A model generated the notes under the pieces. It saw only the letters and a list, made by a program, of their open reading frames with translations, ran no database searches and had not been told where the DNA came from. Positions 11,826-22,952 of a DNA stretch of 64,000 bases are shown piece by piece. This DNA comes from Ampelocalamus luodianensis (lineage: Eukaryota > Streptophyta > Magnoliopsida > Poales > Poaceae). How positions within the stretch are numbered: position 1 is the stretch's first letter; each line of letters opens with the position of its first letter. Both the position numbers and the translations under genes were made by a program. Where the stretch lies: positions 7,544,407 to 7,608,406 of the forward strand of contig CM070623.1 in NCBI GenBank assembly GCA_036346255.1. Reading direction: 5' to 3'.

Positions 11826-12934
11826 TTTCCTGTATTTATTTCATTTCATATTTCAATAAAGATGCATTTCCTTTTTCAAAAATGATAAGTATGGTTGTTT
11901 ATACTTATTATTCGTTGCATCTGGTCATATGCCATTTTTGTTGCTGGTTGGTCGAAGAAGACACTCATTCTCTCCGATATTCCTTTTACAAGGGATCTCA
12001 CTACTCATGGTTGCTGACTTAAATGTCACCGACCACACTGGTTTTAGTTGTGATCATTACTTCAATAATGAGCACGCACGACCACATATTCTTTTCTTAA
12101 AGAAACAAATGAGTATAAGGAGTACCAATCCAGACAATTTACTTGGTTTTCGTTCTTTCTTAAATTTGAAGACTGTTATTTTATTTCAACATTCTGTTCT
12201 ACTCAAGTTTGGCTACTGGTCCAGACACGGAAAGCCTCCTGGTCGAAGTCTCTCCTCTCTGCACGTGGTCCTGCCCACTGGAAGGAGCTTTCTAGTGACG
12301 GTCCTTTTCCTACGATCCTCGCTGCTAGTCGGATTTGAGCATAAGCACGTTTCGCGAAATATTTTACAAATCTTCAGTTCTTAAGATTCGATACGACCAG
12401 ATCCGAATATTTTCTAAACAAAGGTACTTATCTCTTCATTTCCTTTTTTGCATACATTCTTAATGCATATCTTCTTATCAGCAAATCCGGTCTTTGTTAT
12501 ATCTTCCGACTACAAGTGGTATTTCATAGTACTTCGATAATGGACAAGATCTAGACTAGTCGAAATCGTCAGTTGGTTCCGACCACATGATTTCCTAGTA
12601 TTTACTGGATCGTTGTCATACACATTATCAGCACTCCTACCATGGTCATTGTTATTACTCAATTTCTTGGTCTACTGCTTTCTTTTAGTAAGGTTCATCT
12701 ACTAATATAAGCAGTCGGAGGCTAGGAGATATATGAGTATTTAACAACATTGATAAGACAAAGCAGGATCTTCTTTGATAAAAGGTAAGTTTTATTTTAC
12801 ATATTCTAAATATTACATCCATTTACATATTGGGACCACCAGACTGGTCGCTACGTGATGGAGATCCGACTTCCATTTCTCAAGAACTTTCTCCGAGAGG
12901 TCTTACTTCCTCGAGAAGTTTTGTTGCTTCACTT
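11826..12934. other. Gypsy-1 3' non-coding region
   Basis: No gene is recognised between the end of pol and the antisense ORF blocks. The sequence is AT-rich and has recurrent 'ggtcg'/'cgacca' words, as elsewhere in this element. Plus-strand open frames here have no recognisable domain. Confidence 0.5.
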
Positions 12935-13189
12935 TTAGAGCAAATAAGTCCTCTTCCACAACTTTAAGACTATGAGAGGGTCGGAAGCCTTTAGTTTTGC
13001 TAAAGCAACACTAACTCCATTGACAATAGCTTCCTTCATAGTCTGGGTATGGTTTTCCCTCATAGTTTTGAGCAGGCCTTTGAGATATTCCAGAAGTTGA
13101 CCAAAATAGTTCATCTTTTCCGCTGGATCTCCTAAAGAAGGCAAGCTTGATCCTGATCCCATATCAAAGATCATTTTGTTAAGAGCCAT
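12935..13189 (-). pseudogene. Possible last exon of the Gypsy-1 antisense ORF
   Basis: A minus-strand frame of about 84 codons, predicted helical ('LKTMRENHTQTMKEAIVNG'), lies downstream of the antisense exons at 13600-15758. It resembles the C-terminal helical part of such antisense products. I could not join it cleanly to the exon near 13380-13510, where the frame hits TAA codons, so it is listed separately. Confidence 0.4.
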
Positions 13190-13599
13190 GATTTTCTCAT
13201 CAAGGCCGAATACAAGGGCTGCCTTTTGGCCACGCTCAAACTCGAGGGTCTTCTCCGTTCGTTCAAGTGCTTGGGTTTTTTCTGCACGAGTGGAAAAAAA
13301 GAAATTAATATACTCTTTATAATTGAGTTATGGAATACTGGTTAAGTCTACGACCAGTTACCTTTGATTTTCTTCTCACAGGAGTCGAAAACCTCCTTTT
13401 GTCTGGTCATCGCATGCTCGATCGACCGGTCTTTACCCTGATTTTCTTCCCGCAGTTTTATTATTATGGCCCTTTGGCCGCGGTTTCTTCTTTAATTTTC
13501 TCTAAATCTATCAATATGATAGGAAGAGAAGGTTGAGTTACAAGAGATAAATAAGGTAATAAAATTTAGGAAGTCAAACTAAAAGAGAAATTTTCTTAC

Positions 13600-15758
13600 T
13601 TCTCAGATCGGAGTGTTTCTGCTCCAAGGACCTTATACGCTGGGTTAGTCCTCCGACCACAGCATATTTCTCGACCATGTGCTACAAAAACAAAAATCCC
13701 TTTCTTTGATAAGCTTTCAAAGCAACTTCAAAAGAAAGAGTTGTAAGGATGGTCGTAGAACACTTACCCGAATTGCCATATCGTTATATTCAGAAAAGAT
13801 TGTATCTGGACCAATCTCGGCTTGATGGTCCGATATCTTTCCCTAGGCTTCATCAAGTTCCTTATCCTCGATAAATCGGGGAGAAAAAGGGAATTTGTTA
13901 ACCTGAGAAGCATTTCCAGGAGGAGGTGGAACCTGTTGAGGATCTTTGGAGATGACTACCTCCGAAGAAGGAGTAAAGATTACTAGAGGATCCTGAGCAG
14001 ATGCTGAAATCTGCTCGGGGGCTTCTTTTACTACTTCATCCTCGGCAGTTTTGGCTTTAAGAGTATCCTGATCAGGAACCTCCACGACCACCTCTTCCTC
14101 AGGAACCTTTTCCTGAGGGGTGCTCTGGTCGGACACGACCAGAACACCAGAAGATCTAAAAAAAGAGAGAGAAGGTATGGAAGATCCAAGGTATGTATAT
14201 ATACGACCTCTTCATTTAATATATATACCTTGTCGTTTTTCTGAATTTACCCTTATAACGCATCGGAGCAAAGCTCGTTGCACTAGCCTTCCTCTTCTTC
14301 TCAACCGATTTCACCGGTTCTAAACCGGTAGGGTTGGCCAAATCTTGCACATCCACTAGTCGGAAATCAGAAGCAATATCCGCGACCAGTTCGTCAAGGA
14401 TAAGATCCCTGATCACCGGATCAGTGGATGTAGATTCGTCGACCTCCAAAATAATAACCTTGGTAGGCACTGGTGGGTCCTCAGTGACCTTGCTGGAAGG
14501 TATGACAACCGTCTAAATTCATCATCAAAGACAGTTAGGCGATGAACATCATTTGTCCAAAAATATTATTTATGTTCGGTCTCCTACCTCTAGAAGGTTG
14601 ACATCCTGTATAGTCGAAGGGGTGGTCGGATCATCAATCGGCTCACATCTTTCGGTGACCTTGTTGATCATCAACCCAACCGACTACACATCAAAAAGGA
14701 TTTATGGTATACTGATCAGAAATAATATGTACGACAACAAACAACAATTGATATTTTTACCTTAAGTCTTTCAATCCTCTCTTCAGCGGAAATAACCGCT
14801 AAGATTCGGGGGAAACTAGCCTTGTCGCTAGGTTCTCCGGCGCAGATCATTTTGATCCGGCTTCTAATCTCATCAGAGGATAGAGCTGTAAAGGTAAAAT
14901 AAAAGATTTAAGGATACAGAAATAATCAACTAAGGTAGGTAAACTGGTCGGAATCATTCATGGCTTACCCTCTTTGGCATCTTTGGTCGTATCATCACGA
15001 CTAATGTACCAGAGCATCCGGTGTTCTCGGGCCTTCAAAGGACTAACCCGGCGTGTGGAAAAATCCTTCACTACATGCCAAGATGTTAGACCCTTGACAC
15101 TAAGGAGCTTGATAGCTTCAGCCCACATCTTTATTTTTCCCTCCTTTTCTGTGGAGGAGCGCCATCTCGGATTCTCGACCGCCTTCTTACCAGAATAATA
15201 AAGGCTGTCTTTCTTCGTGATCTTCATATAGAACCAGCTCTTCTTCCACGACGACCATGAAGATTTCGAGTACATAAAAATGTACTCATCAGCTTTTCCG
15301 TCATGGAGGCGCAAGGTGCACTCTCCAGGCGTCCCAATCGTCTCCCCAGATTTTGTCATCCTGTAGTAGTACCTGAACAGATCCAGATCTGTCGGGATCC
15401 CAAGGTACGCTTCGCAGAGGTAGACAAAAATACTGAGATTAGCGATCGCATTGGGAGCAAGATTCACCAATTCAACTCCATAATACTCCAAAACTTTGGG
15501 AAGGAAGGAGTGAATTGGTAGCCTAAATCCGCATTCAACATATGCAAGAAAAACAGGAATTTCTCCATCTTCACTACTCGGGGAATGTTCTCCAACCGCA
15601 GATCTCCAAGAAATCAGATCCCTGTTGGGAAGCATCCCGATCTTCTCTAGGTTCTCTAACTTCTTCTCACTCAAGTCGGAAACCGACCAGTTGGTGATTT
15701 GGTTCGATATGATCAGATTGCTTTTTTGGGTGAAGAAAGCAAAGGAGGTCGGAGGCAA
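13600..15758 (-). pseudogene. Gypsy-1 spliced antisense ORF (putative gypsy-type transposon protein, PF04195-like)
   Basis: On the strand opposite to gag-pol I can trace six exons with GT..AG introns and matching phases: 15758-14969, 14885-14761, 14683-14588, 14512 to about 14225 (donor AAG|GTATAT), about 14155-13768, and 13681-13600. The first exon holds the conserved domain ('GEIPVFLAYVECGFRLPIHS', then 'AIANLSIFVYLCEAYLGI'), which I recognise as the plant 'putative gypsy type transposon' family. Later exons are acidic and then coiled-coil-like. One in-frame TAG at 13843-13845 sits inside exon 5, and the frame continues after it. No ATG begins exon 1: the frame is open from about 15800 and the first ATG is at 15635. 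Function is unknown; a regulatory role in the element is only a suggestion. Confidence 0.7.
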
Positions 15759-16036
15759 TTTTTTACTCGGGAGATGAAGAAGGAAAGGAGGAAGTAAAAA
15801 AAAAAAAAACCCTAAACGGGTTTTATAAGCTTCAGAATTTCTAACCGTAATAAGGAGTTACCCAAAAAAGTCCAATAGACACAAAAACTTTTCAATTCCC
15901 AAGGCAAAGTTCTCAACTTTAAAGTGAATACAAACCGCTTCAAATGCCCTTGCATTTAAATGAGCGTCAGCCCGATACGATTTCATCAGAAGGAAAGTGT
16001 TCACATGACTTATTCATTTAAAGTTCGGGGGCTAGC
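15759..16036. other. Gypsy-1 region between antisense ORF and 3' LTR, with polypurine tract
   Basis: The stretch presumably contains the promoter and 5' leader of the antisense gene. It holds an A-run at 15799-15811 and ends with 'aagttcgggggctagc' directly before the 3' LTR. The G-rich part (16021-16032) is a likely polypurine tract. Confidence 0.55.
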
Positions 16037-16099
16037 TGACGAGGATTAAAACCTCTATATATTATCTTTAATATATAAAAGACCATACGTCTTCGTGGT
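16037..16099 (+). repeat. Truncated 3' LTR of Gypsy-1 (63 bp)
   Basis: The segment repeats the first 62-63 bp of the 5' LTR with one difference (acctct versus acatct), then diverges completely at 'gttgttcacag'. The remaining 620 bp of LTR and the right target duplication are missing. Confidence 0.85.
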
Positions 16100-17875
16100 G
16101 TTGTTCACAGAAGATTCTGGATTGTGAAATCCGGGTCCAACAGTTGCGCAGGTCGGTCGATTGATCGATGAATTGGTTGGTCTTCCAACTTCCTGTTTAA
16201 AACAGTGGTCGATCAATAGCAGTTACTGCTATCTAGCAAGCGAGTACGTACGTACGATCGATGTGCAGAGTAGGCTCAACAAATTAACTTGAACTGATTC
16301 ATCTCCCAAATAATCTCTTGCTCGATCGAGTAGCACAAGCTAGAAAGGCGAGTAAGAAACTAGCTAACTAGGTTCAACATTAAGCAGGGAGCGCGCGCCG
16401 TATGAAAATGTGTGGACTACTTAATCCCTTCAGCTAGCTCAAATTAATGCATATCAAGGCTGTCGCAATGCATGTGAGCGTGATCAACTCACCATTCACC
16501 TTTTTCTGTTCATAGTTATTGTAAAGGACAATGCTACTGTTCGGACGGACGGCAAGAGAACAAAAATCGGACGATTCCATCGCCCACGTGACTTGTCGAT
16601 GTGCCTAGCTATGTTTCTCGTCTGTCACAGACCACTCTGATTTGATCAAGTCATTTCTCCTATCCCACATCACCATTCTCATCCCACCCCACCATACCAT
16701 ACATTTCTCGTGTCACTCTCATATGCTTATTCTGTCATTACCACACAATTCTTCTCTGATATCAGAATCCCTCACCTTACTTTCTCCACCCCTGCCCTAT
16801 GATGGTTCACCAGTGTCGAAGCTCACCACCAGAGCCCACTGCGAGAGCCACGGTTGTCCCTATTATTCCCCCCCCCTCTCTCTCTCTCTCAGATCCGGCA
16901 AGGAGAGGGAGCGCATGTAGCAAATGCGTCGGACGGGCGTCGAGGAAGTCAGGACACGAGACTGGTGATCTTTTCCTCAAGTCCATGGAGACAAATATTG
17001 CGATAAGAGGTATTTTTTGTTACAATGGTGTTTTTGATTTGTTGCAGCTCTTTTACCATTTAAATGTTGTATGTATTCTCTCAAATTGTTGCAATAGCTT
17101 TTCTCCATTGTTGTAGAAGGTGATTTGGTTTGTTGCAATACATCTTGAACTTTTGTAGGAAAATAATTTTTGTTACAATCATTGTCGTTGATTGTTGCAC
17201 ACAACACATGAAATTAAAATGTTTCGTAGGTTAGTTTTAAATGTTACAAATTTTTTGGTGTTGCAATAATTATTTTTAGATATTGCAACAATTATTTCTG
17301 AAAATAGTCAGCAGTGGTACGTGTTAACGGTGAGAAAAGAATGAGCAACCTCGAGCGCCTACCACCCCGGCCCGCCGGCGACCACAAACCGGCCCCGCTC
17401 TAGCCAGCGCACCAGCTGGACGGCTCGTCCTCGGCCCAGTAAACTATATGTATGAGAAAAAAAAGTGGTGTATGAATTGGTTGAAGGCCGATGTTTTTTT
17501 AGAAAGAGTGATATCTGAAGATAGTCTTGATATTTTTTTCTAGTCAGGTAAGCTTGTGATTGGACTGCTTGGTTGGTAACCTGAGGCTGAGAAAACGTAA
17601 AATGAGATTACGCCTTGATAATTTCTTCAAGAACTATAAGTATTCAGTTAATTGAATGAGTGAAGTTTTGAAAAGGTTAATTGAATCAGTGGATCAACAA
17701 GCCCATCAATTTGTTTGGCCCAATAGCCCATGTAAGCACCGGGTCGATACATAATTTTCCTCAAGCTCTAACCATTACGGCATTACCAGTTCTAAAGAGA
17801 ACAAAGCAACAGCGACGTTGTTGGAGTTTCCACGGCAGGCGCGACAACAAGAAGATAAGGTTATCTAAATATTGA
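16100..17875. other. Non-coding sequence; TTGTTGCA-rich block
   Basis: No supported gene. 16980-17300 is rich in scattered 'ttgttgca'/'gttacaa' words and follows a C-run/(CT)n block at 16866-16890. The same combination, C-run then TTGTTGCA-rich AT sequence, recurs at 39370-39990, so both may be remnants of one repeat family. Terminal repeats were not found. Confidence 0.4.
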
Positions 17876-19265
17876 GTAAGGCGAGTCAACACTCTGATCA
17901 TATTGGAGCTACATTTTGAATATAATTATATTATTTTTTATTATGAAATTGCATGCTATATTTAATACCTTAATGTTAATTGAGCTACTAAATTTCAATC
18001 CTTGAACTTGGACAATAACTTTTGTCGCCTTAGGAATACTGATATACTTAATTAGTCATTAAGTATGTATCTAAGTATCATACTTAGTCTTGCTTATATA
18101 GATTGACATATGGGTATTAATTTGTCACGACATCATTCAAACTTGAAAACTGGATTTAGGTAGTCGAGATTGGAGCCTGGCTGATATATTAAACCTAGAA
18201 ATGATTTTCAAAACAAAAACTCAAAAATTGTTTTCGACTTTGACTGATAGTAGCCGGGCGGGTGCAGATAAGCACAAGAGTTGGTAATGTAAAAGCACCG
18301 CCTAAGTCAATTAAGGACCGAAACTTGTGATGACCTCTCGGGTACTAACAGTGGAACCATAAGTCTATAATAGGCACAACCTGGCTAATTAATTTACTTC
18401 GCCTTAGCATTAGCTTCATCCTCCGACGGAACGTGGTGTGGTTATAGCCACACGGATTGTGGCGTGGTTATAAGGCATAGGTAAACCACACGACGCAAGA
18501 GGGGGCCACCGAAGGGGTGTAGCCCACGATGGATGAAACCTTAACGGGTGGGGCTCCATCGGGGTGGAGCATTGTAAATGAGCTATGATGATTTTCTTAG
18601 TCTCATGCCTAGGGTAGCGTGTTCACATTATAAGATGATCATCTCTTATGGGCAAAATTATGTGACCTCTGCAGAGTGAAAACTGTGTGGATAGTCGTGC
18701 CCATGGTCATGAGTGATGCGCAAGAACTTGCTTGGTTAGTCTTTATTTTATAAAAGCCATTTGTGGGTGGGATGGAATTGTCGGGTGGATGTAGCTGCGG
18801 GATTATCTGGTGGATGCGGCCTGTAATTGGCGGGTGGGTGTGGCCTGGAATTGTCAGGTGGATGCAGCCCAGAATTGTCAGATGGTTGCAGCACAAAATT
18901 GTCAGGTGGTTGCAACCTTACAATCACTGGGTGGATGCTACCCTGAAAAAGATATGGCGTGAGGTGGATGAAACTATTATCTACTCGTGAGTGGATAGAA
19001 CATTTGGGAACTACTCTCCGCTAGCAAGTGGATGGAACATTCGCTACTATTATACAATACTACTCAATTTCATTAAAAACTAGTTTAGTCAAAATGCCAG
19101 GTCTCAGGACATGTCTACTACTTAATCTATTTCAATAGTGGCTTTATGCAAATAAAAGAACCATGAGTCATTCCTTTGATCAGCATTGCATATATTATCA
19201 CTGCATTTTGTATGTTGGCTCGTGAAATACGGCTGCGTATTCATACACTCGCTCAATATTATCAT
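17876..19265 (+). repeat. LTR fragment F, diverged relative of A1
   Basis: The start ('gtcaacactctgatcatattggagctacatt') parallels the window start. 18300-18400 parallels 480-560 ('tcaattaaggac', 'gatgacctctc', 'aagtctata'), and 19190-19260 parallels 1120-1195. This is a degenerate LTR 3' half in + orientation. Non-coding. Confidence 0.6.
18765..18935 (+). repeat. 24-bp tandem repeat, about 7 units
   Basis: Units of the form 'aattgtcaggtggatgcagc' plus 4 bp repeat with substitutions. A24 bp period gives an in-frame peptide repeat, but its place inside an LTR fragment argues against coding. Confidence 0.7.
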
Positions 19266-21160
19266 TCAGTAAGTGAAAAAGAAGAAGACGCTGTGGGCAC
19301 TTAATCGCGTTCAACAAGACTGAAAATCGAGAAGGCCAAAATCTAGATCGCGAGCCCCAGTCGATTGCTTGTAGGTATGTCCGGAGAGTCCCACCTGTTG
19401 CGTTTTAATTCCGTTTGTGAAATAGCATGTAGAGAAGCATACCTCTTCGAGCACGATGAATCCCTCTATGGAAAACCAAAAGACATATGAATGTACACGG
19501 ATCTAACCCTTCTGCTCCTCCAGATCTCTTCCCCTGCAATGACATAATTAATAGGTTTGTGCATCTACATTGTAAAATCTATAAGCTTATTTTTCATGGA
19601 ACAAAGTTGTAAACAGCATGTGGTGGAGGAAGGAGCTCAGTACCTTAACTCGTAGCTAAGCACATATTTTTGTGCTGATGATAGAGCAAACCCTTTTGGT
19701 CTTGTTTAATTACTCCAGGGAAACAAAATATGTTGCTTAACTCGTAGCAGGTTGCAGCCAAATCAGGTGAATAGGAAATAGTGGAAATAAGAGTGAACTC
19801 TCAATGCTAGCCAGCTGCAATGAAATCTTGTCTTGCCATAGCCCGTATAGTCTTATGGATGGTTTGGTTTTAGCTTCTTTTTTTTTTTTTACTAAAGCGA
19901 CCATGCATGGTTCCTTGCTTGGTTTCGAGCTAAAGACTGAAGGACAGGGAACAGTCGTCGTGTTCACTAAAGCTATGATTAGTACTACTAGGAGCGAAAG
20001 AAAATAGTATAGTACCCAAAATCTAAATAATAGTAGAATGATTAGTACTATCATGAGAGTTCAAATTCTGCCACTACTCCATGTGGTACTAAACTTCACA
20101 CATTCCAAGTCACATGAAATCATGAAGCCCTAAATTTCAAAACCTAAAACCCTAATTTTTGAGACCTAAAACCCTTAATTTTTGAGATATTTTCAAAACA
20201 TATGAAATTATAAAAAACATTATACAATCAAGTCCACTGTGTAAGAAGCCTTTTAAAAAACTCATAATGTTTGGACCTTATTTTCTATAGTAAAAATTTC
20301 TACAAACAATATATTTAACTAAATTTTTTAGAAACATTCATAATATATAAAATTTTGAAAAAATTATGCAAGCAAGTACACTATGTCAGGAGGCTCCACA
20401 AAAAATTTCATAATGTCTGGAGCTCATTTGCTATATTTAACAATTCATACAAAAAAATATATTTAAATGATTTTTTTAAAAAAAACAAAAAATTGCTACA
20501 GTACACTGCTGCATGGTGGCCGTGCGGCATCGTTTTTTTAATATATATATATAACTCACCGCATGGCCGCCGTGCCGCGACGTGGCGGCCGGACAGCCCT
20601 GCCGCATAGCCACCGTGCGACAACCAGCTATTTTTGCAAATACCGTCCAGCGTCTACCATTTTTGTAAATACCAAACAAAAACTCGTCATTTCGGCCAAA
20701 AATTAGGGGCGAGTCCAAAGAAAGCCCACTCAAATTTTAGTTTTTGTGTCCTTGTTCGGCTCAGCAAAGATACAGCTCACTCGTGCCTCCGCTCATTTTT
20801 TTTCGTCCGCCGCCTCGTCCGCCATCGTCCGCCATGGTCGTGGTAGGGGCCTGCTCTTTGCTGCGGCCTCTCTACTCGACCATGACTATGTTGGCATCTC
20901 CGACACCGCCACGCCACCTCAGCTCTGTGTCACAGCCGGCCACACTATCGATGTCTGCTGCGCTTGGTCTTCTCCCTCAATGCCGTCTTGACTTGACTGA
21001 TGGCCGTCCTATTCCTCGTAGCAAGCCACCTTGTCGCTGCAACCCCACGGCCGCCTCGCCACCATCATTGGCGTCTGCAACGCGCCACAGCGACATGGCG
21101 GTCTTCAAGCTCGGCCAGTACATTTGGATGTATGAAATCGTTGGAAAAAAAGAAACAAGT
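19266..21160. other. Intergenic sequence, no gene seen
   Basis: 19266-20100 shows nothing distinctive. 20120-20470 is AT-rich with repeated 'aaaaccctaat' and 'cataatgt' phrases. 20508-20625 contains three diverged direct copies of a 22-bp GC-rich word (beginning 'gcatggtggccgtgcgg', 'gcatggccgccgtgcc' and 'gcatagccaccgtgcg') around a short AT run. 20740-21100 is C-rich with meaningless open frames in several registers. Confidence 0.4.
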
Positions 21161-21179
21161 AGGACATCGTGTCTTTCAC

Positions 21180-21738
21180 GCCAAAAATAGAAGATATTTT
21201 ACGTCCAAAAAAAAATTGAACTGAGGTTCCATATTTTCATGATAATGTTTAAAAAGAGAAACATATATGAGCCGTCTTAACTAGGACCATCGGATAGACG
21301 GCCAGATATTTTTCTTTTTTACCAATTAACGTGGCAGTTTTCGCAGAGTGGGTAATTAGTATAGGTAAGATGGGAGTGTCTATACAACATGCGACTGATT
21401 TTTTCTTGGAAATCAGTCACTTTTTGAGCCATCAGATGAAGATCCAATGCTCCAGATATCACCCCCACCTCTATATCCCTAATCTAATCTCACTTCCCAC
21501 CCTCTCTCACTCTCTCTCACCAATCACATAGCACTAAAATTGAAAGATGTATAGCAGTTCTCTAAAGGTAATTCACGTCCAAAGAAAACATGAAGTTTCC
21601 ATATGTCCCATGATACTATCTAGAAAGAGAAACAAATTTGAGTTGTTATAAATGGCCAGATATTATTATTTTTTTACAATTAACGTGGGAATTTTCTCAG
21701 AGTGGATAATTAGTATAAGTATAGATATAGATAGATTG
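21180..21738. repeat. Two diverged copies of a ~190-bp repeat
   Basis: About 21190-21363 and 21570-21720 share the order 'acgtccaaa', 'tttccatat', 'aaagagaaaca', 'ggccagatatt', 'caattaacgtgg' and 'cagagtgg.taattagtata'. The end 'taattagtataagtatagatatag' reads on the minus strand like a grass Helitron 5' start (TCTATATCTATACTTATAC), so this may be a minus-orientation Helitron end. No partner 3' end was found. Confidence 0.4.
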
Positions 21739-22094
21739 TGATTGTGATGTCATTTCTCTATCGATCTGGTGAGAGTTCTACGTGGGTTATTGCATTCTTC
21801 TTCTCATGTGCTCTACACATCTCTCCATTGTCCGATATATTGTTACATTTCCCTGTTTTTCAAGTTATATATGCCGTACTGGCAAAACTTATCACATAGG
21901 TGATGCGCTAAACTGTTAAGCTTATGGACCAGGCATTTCGTTTGAAAAATTAATTCTAGGTAGAATAAGAAAGGACAGTTCACCAAGTCCTCTTTTCTCA
22001 GCATAACTTTTGGCAAAGCCGAATAACTACCTCGTCTTTGTTAAAGCTTCTTTTCCTTGGCTTATGAGGTAAGCGCAGCATGACATCAAAACAG

Positions 22095-22888
22095 AAAGGG
22101 AAAGGAGAAAGTTAGTCTGAACCGAGAAGTGGAGATGCATTTGGAGGTTCGTTTGTTTGTTTCTGAAGTCAGTCAATTATAGTACAATTCCATGTAGATG
22201 TCCTCCCCCTCTAAGAAAAGCCGTAACTTCCTTATTTAAAAAGAGAGAAACTGGCGTGGCTTCTCTCTTTTCTCGACATCATCTCTTTATTCTTTGCATG
22301 GTTGCTAGGACAGTAAAGCGGTGAGATGTACGTCTGATTAGCCTTCGCTTCGCTTAAGTCTTTTGATTCTTAATTCAACTCAGAGTTACATGGTTCAAAG
22401 TCTAATCTGGTTTCAACTAATATTGTTAAAAGGCGCTCACTCTGATACGAGAGGGGGCCACTACAGCTCCTGAGGTGAAATTTGTTTCGAATTTGAGTTG
22501 GAAGTTAAAACATCTGCTTCCCTTTTTGAACTGAAAGTTCAATTTTCTAGTTGAAAGTTTGTCATTCAAGTTGAAACTTTAAAATTTTCTAGCTCAAAGT
22601 TTGGTTTTTTTAAAAAAATTCAAAGTTAAAGGTTTTTTAGTTGAAAGTTTTGCCAATAAAAAAGTTGAAGAGTGGACGCCCGTAGTATAGGCGAATATAT
22701 ACCAGTGGACGCCCGTAGAATAGTCTCTGACAAAGCTAAAAGCAAGCGGTAATGTATAAATTGGCCGTTTTAGAGTGGTATGGTCATTTCATTAATCGTC
22801 GGGGATGGTTACTTACAATGCAATTGGAGTGCATTGGATCATGATGACTGTAAAAAGTTACAAAACAGCATCGGATACAGTGGCGGAT
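22095..22888 (+). repeat. Tandem duplication copy 1, left part
   Basis: 22095-22420 matches 36820-37077 in blocks ('gatgcatttggaggttcg', 'caattccatgtagatgtcct', 'agagttacatggttcaaagt'). 22421-22433 matches 38804-38816, and 22785-22870 matches 40068-40150 ('cattaatcgtcgg', 'ggttactt.caatgcaat'). The piece continues beyond Gypsy-2 at 36395. 22440-22780 is private to this copy and holds repeated 'gttgaaagttt' words. In copy 2 this DNA is the immediate 5' flank of the dynamin-like gene. Confidence 0.7.
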
Positions 22889-22952
22889 GTAGGTGTTAGC
22901 AGGTTTTTTTTGCAATATAGCTTTATTTCTATTGATAGTTTCATATTAGTCT

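Larger units (their letters stand above)
5881..16099 (+). mobile_element. Gypsy-1: Ty3/Gypsy LTR retrotransposon, decayed, 3' truncated
   Basis: The order is 5' LTR (5881-6562), primer site (from 6565), gag, protease, RT, RNase H, a deleted integrase of which only the C-terminus remains, a long 3' region with an antisense ORF, a purine tract and 63 bp of 3' LTR. The antisense gene between pol and the 3' LTR is characteristic of the plant Tat lineage, which supports that placement. Coding regions carry stops, a 16-bp duplication and a large deletion, so the element is not autonomous. It interrupts LTR A2 at 'ggtatg'. The expected right-hand target duplication is missing because the 3' end is deleted. 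Confidence 0.85.
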
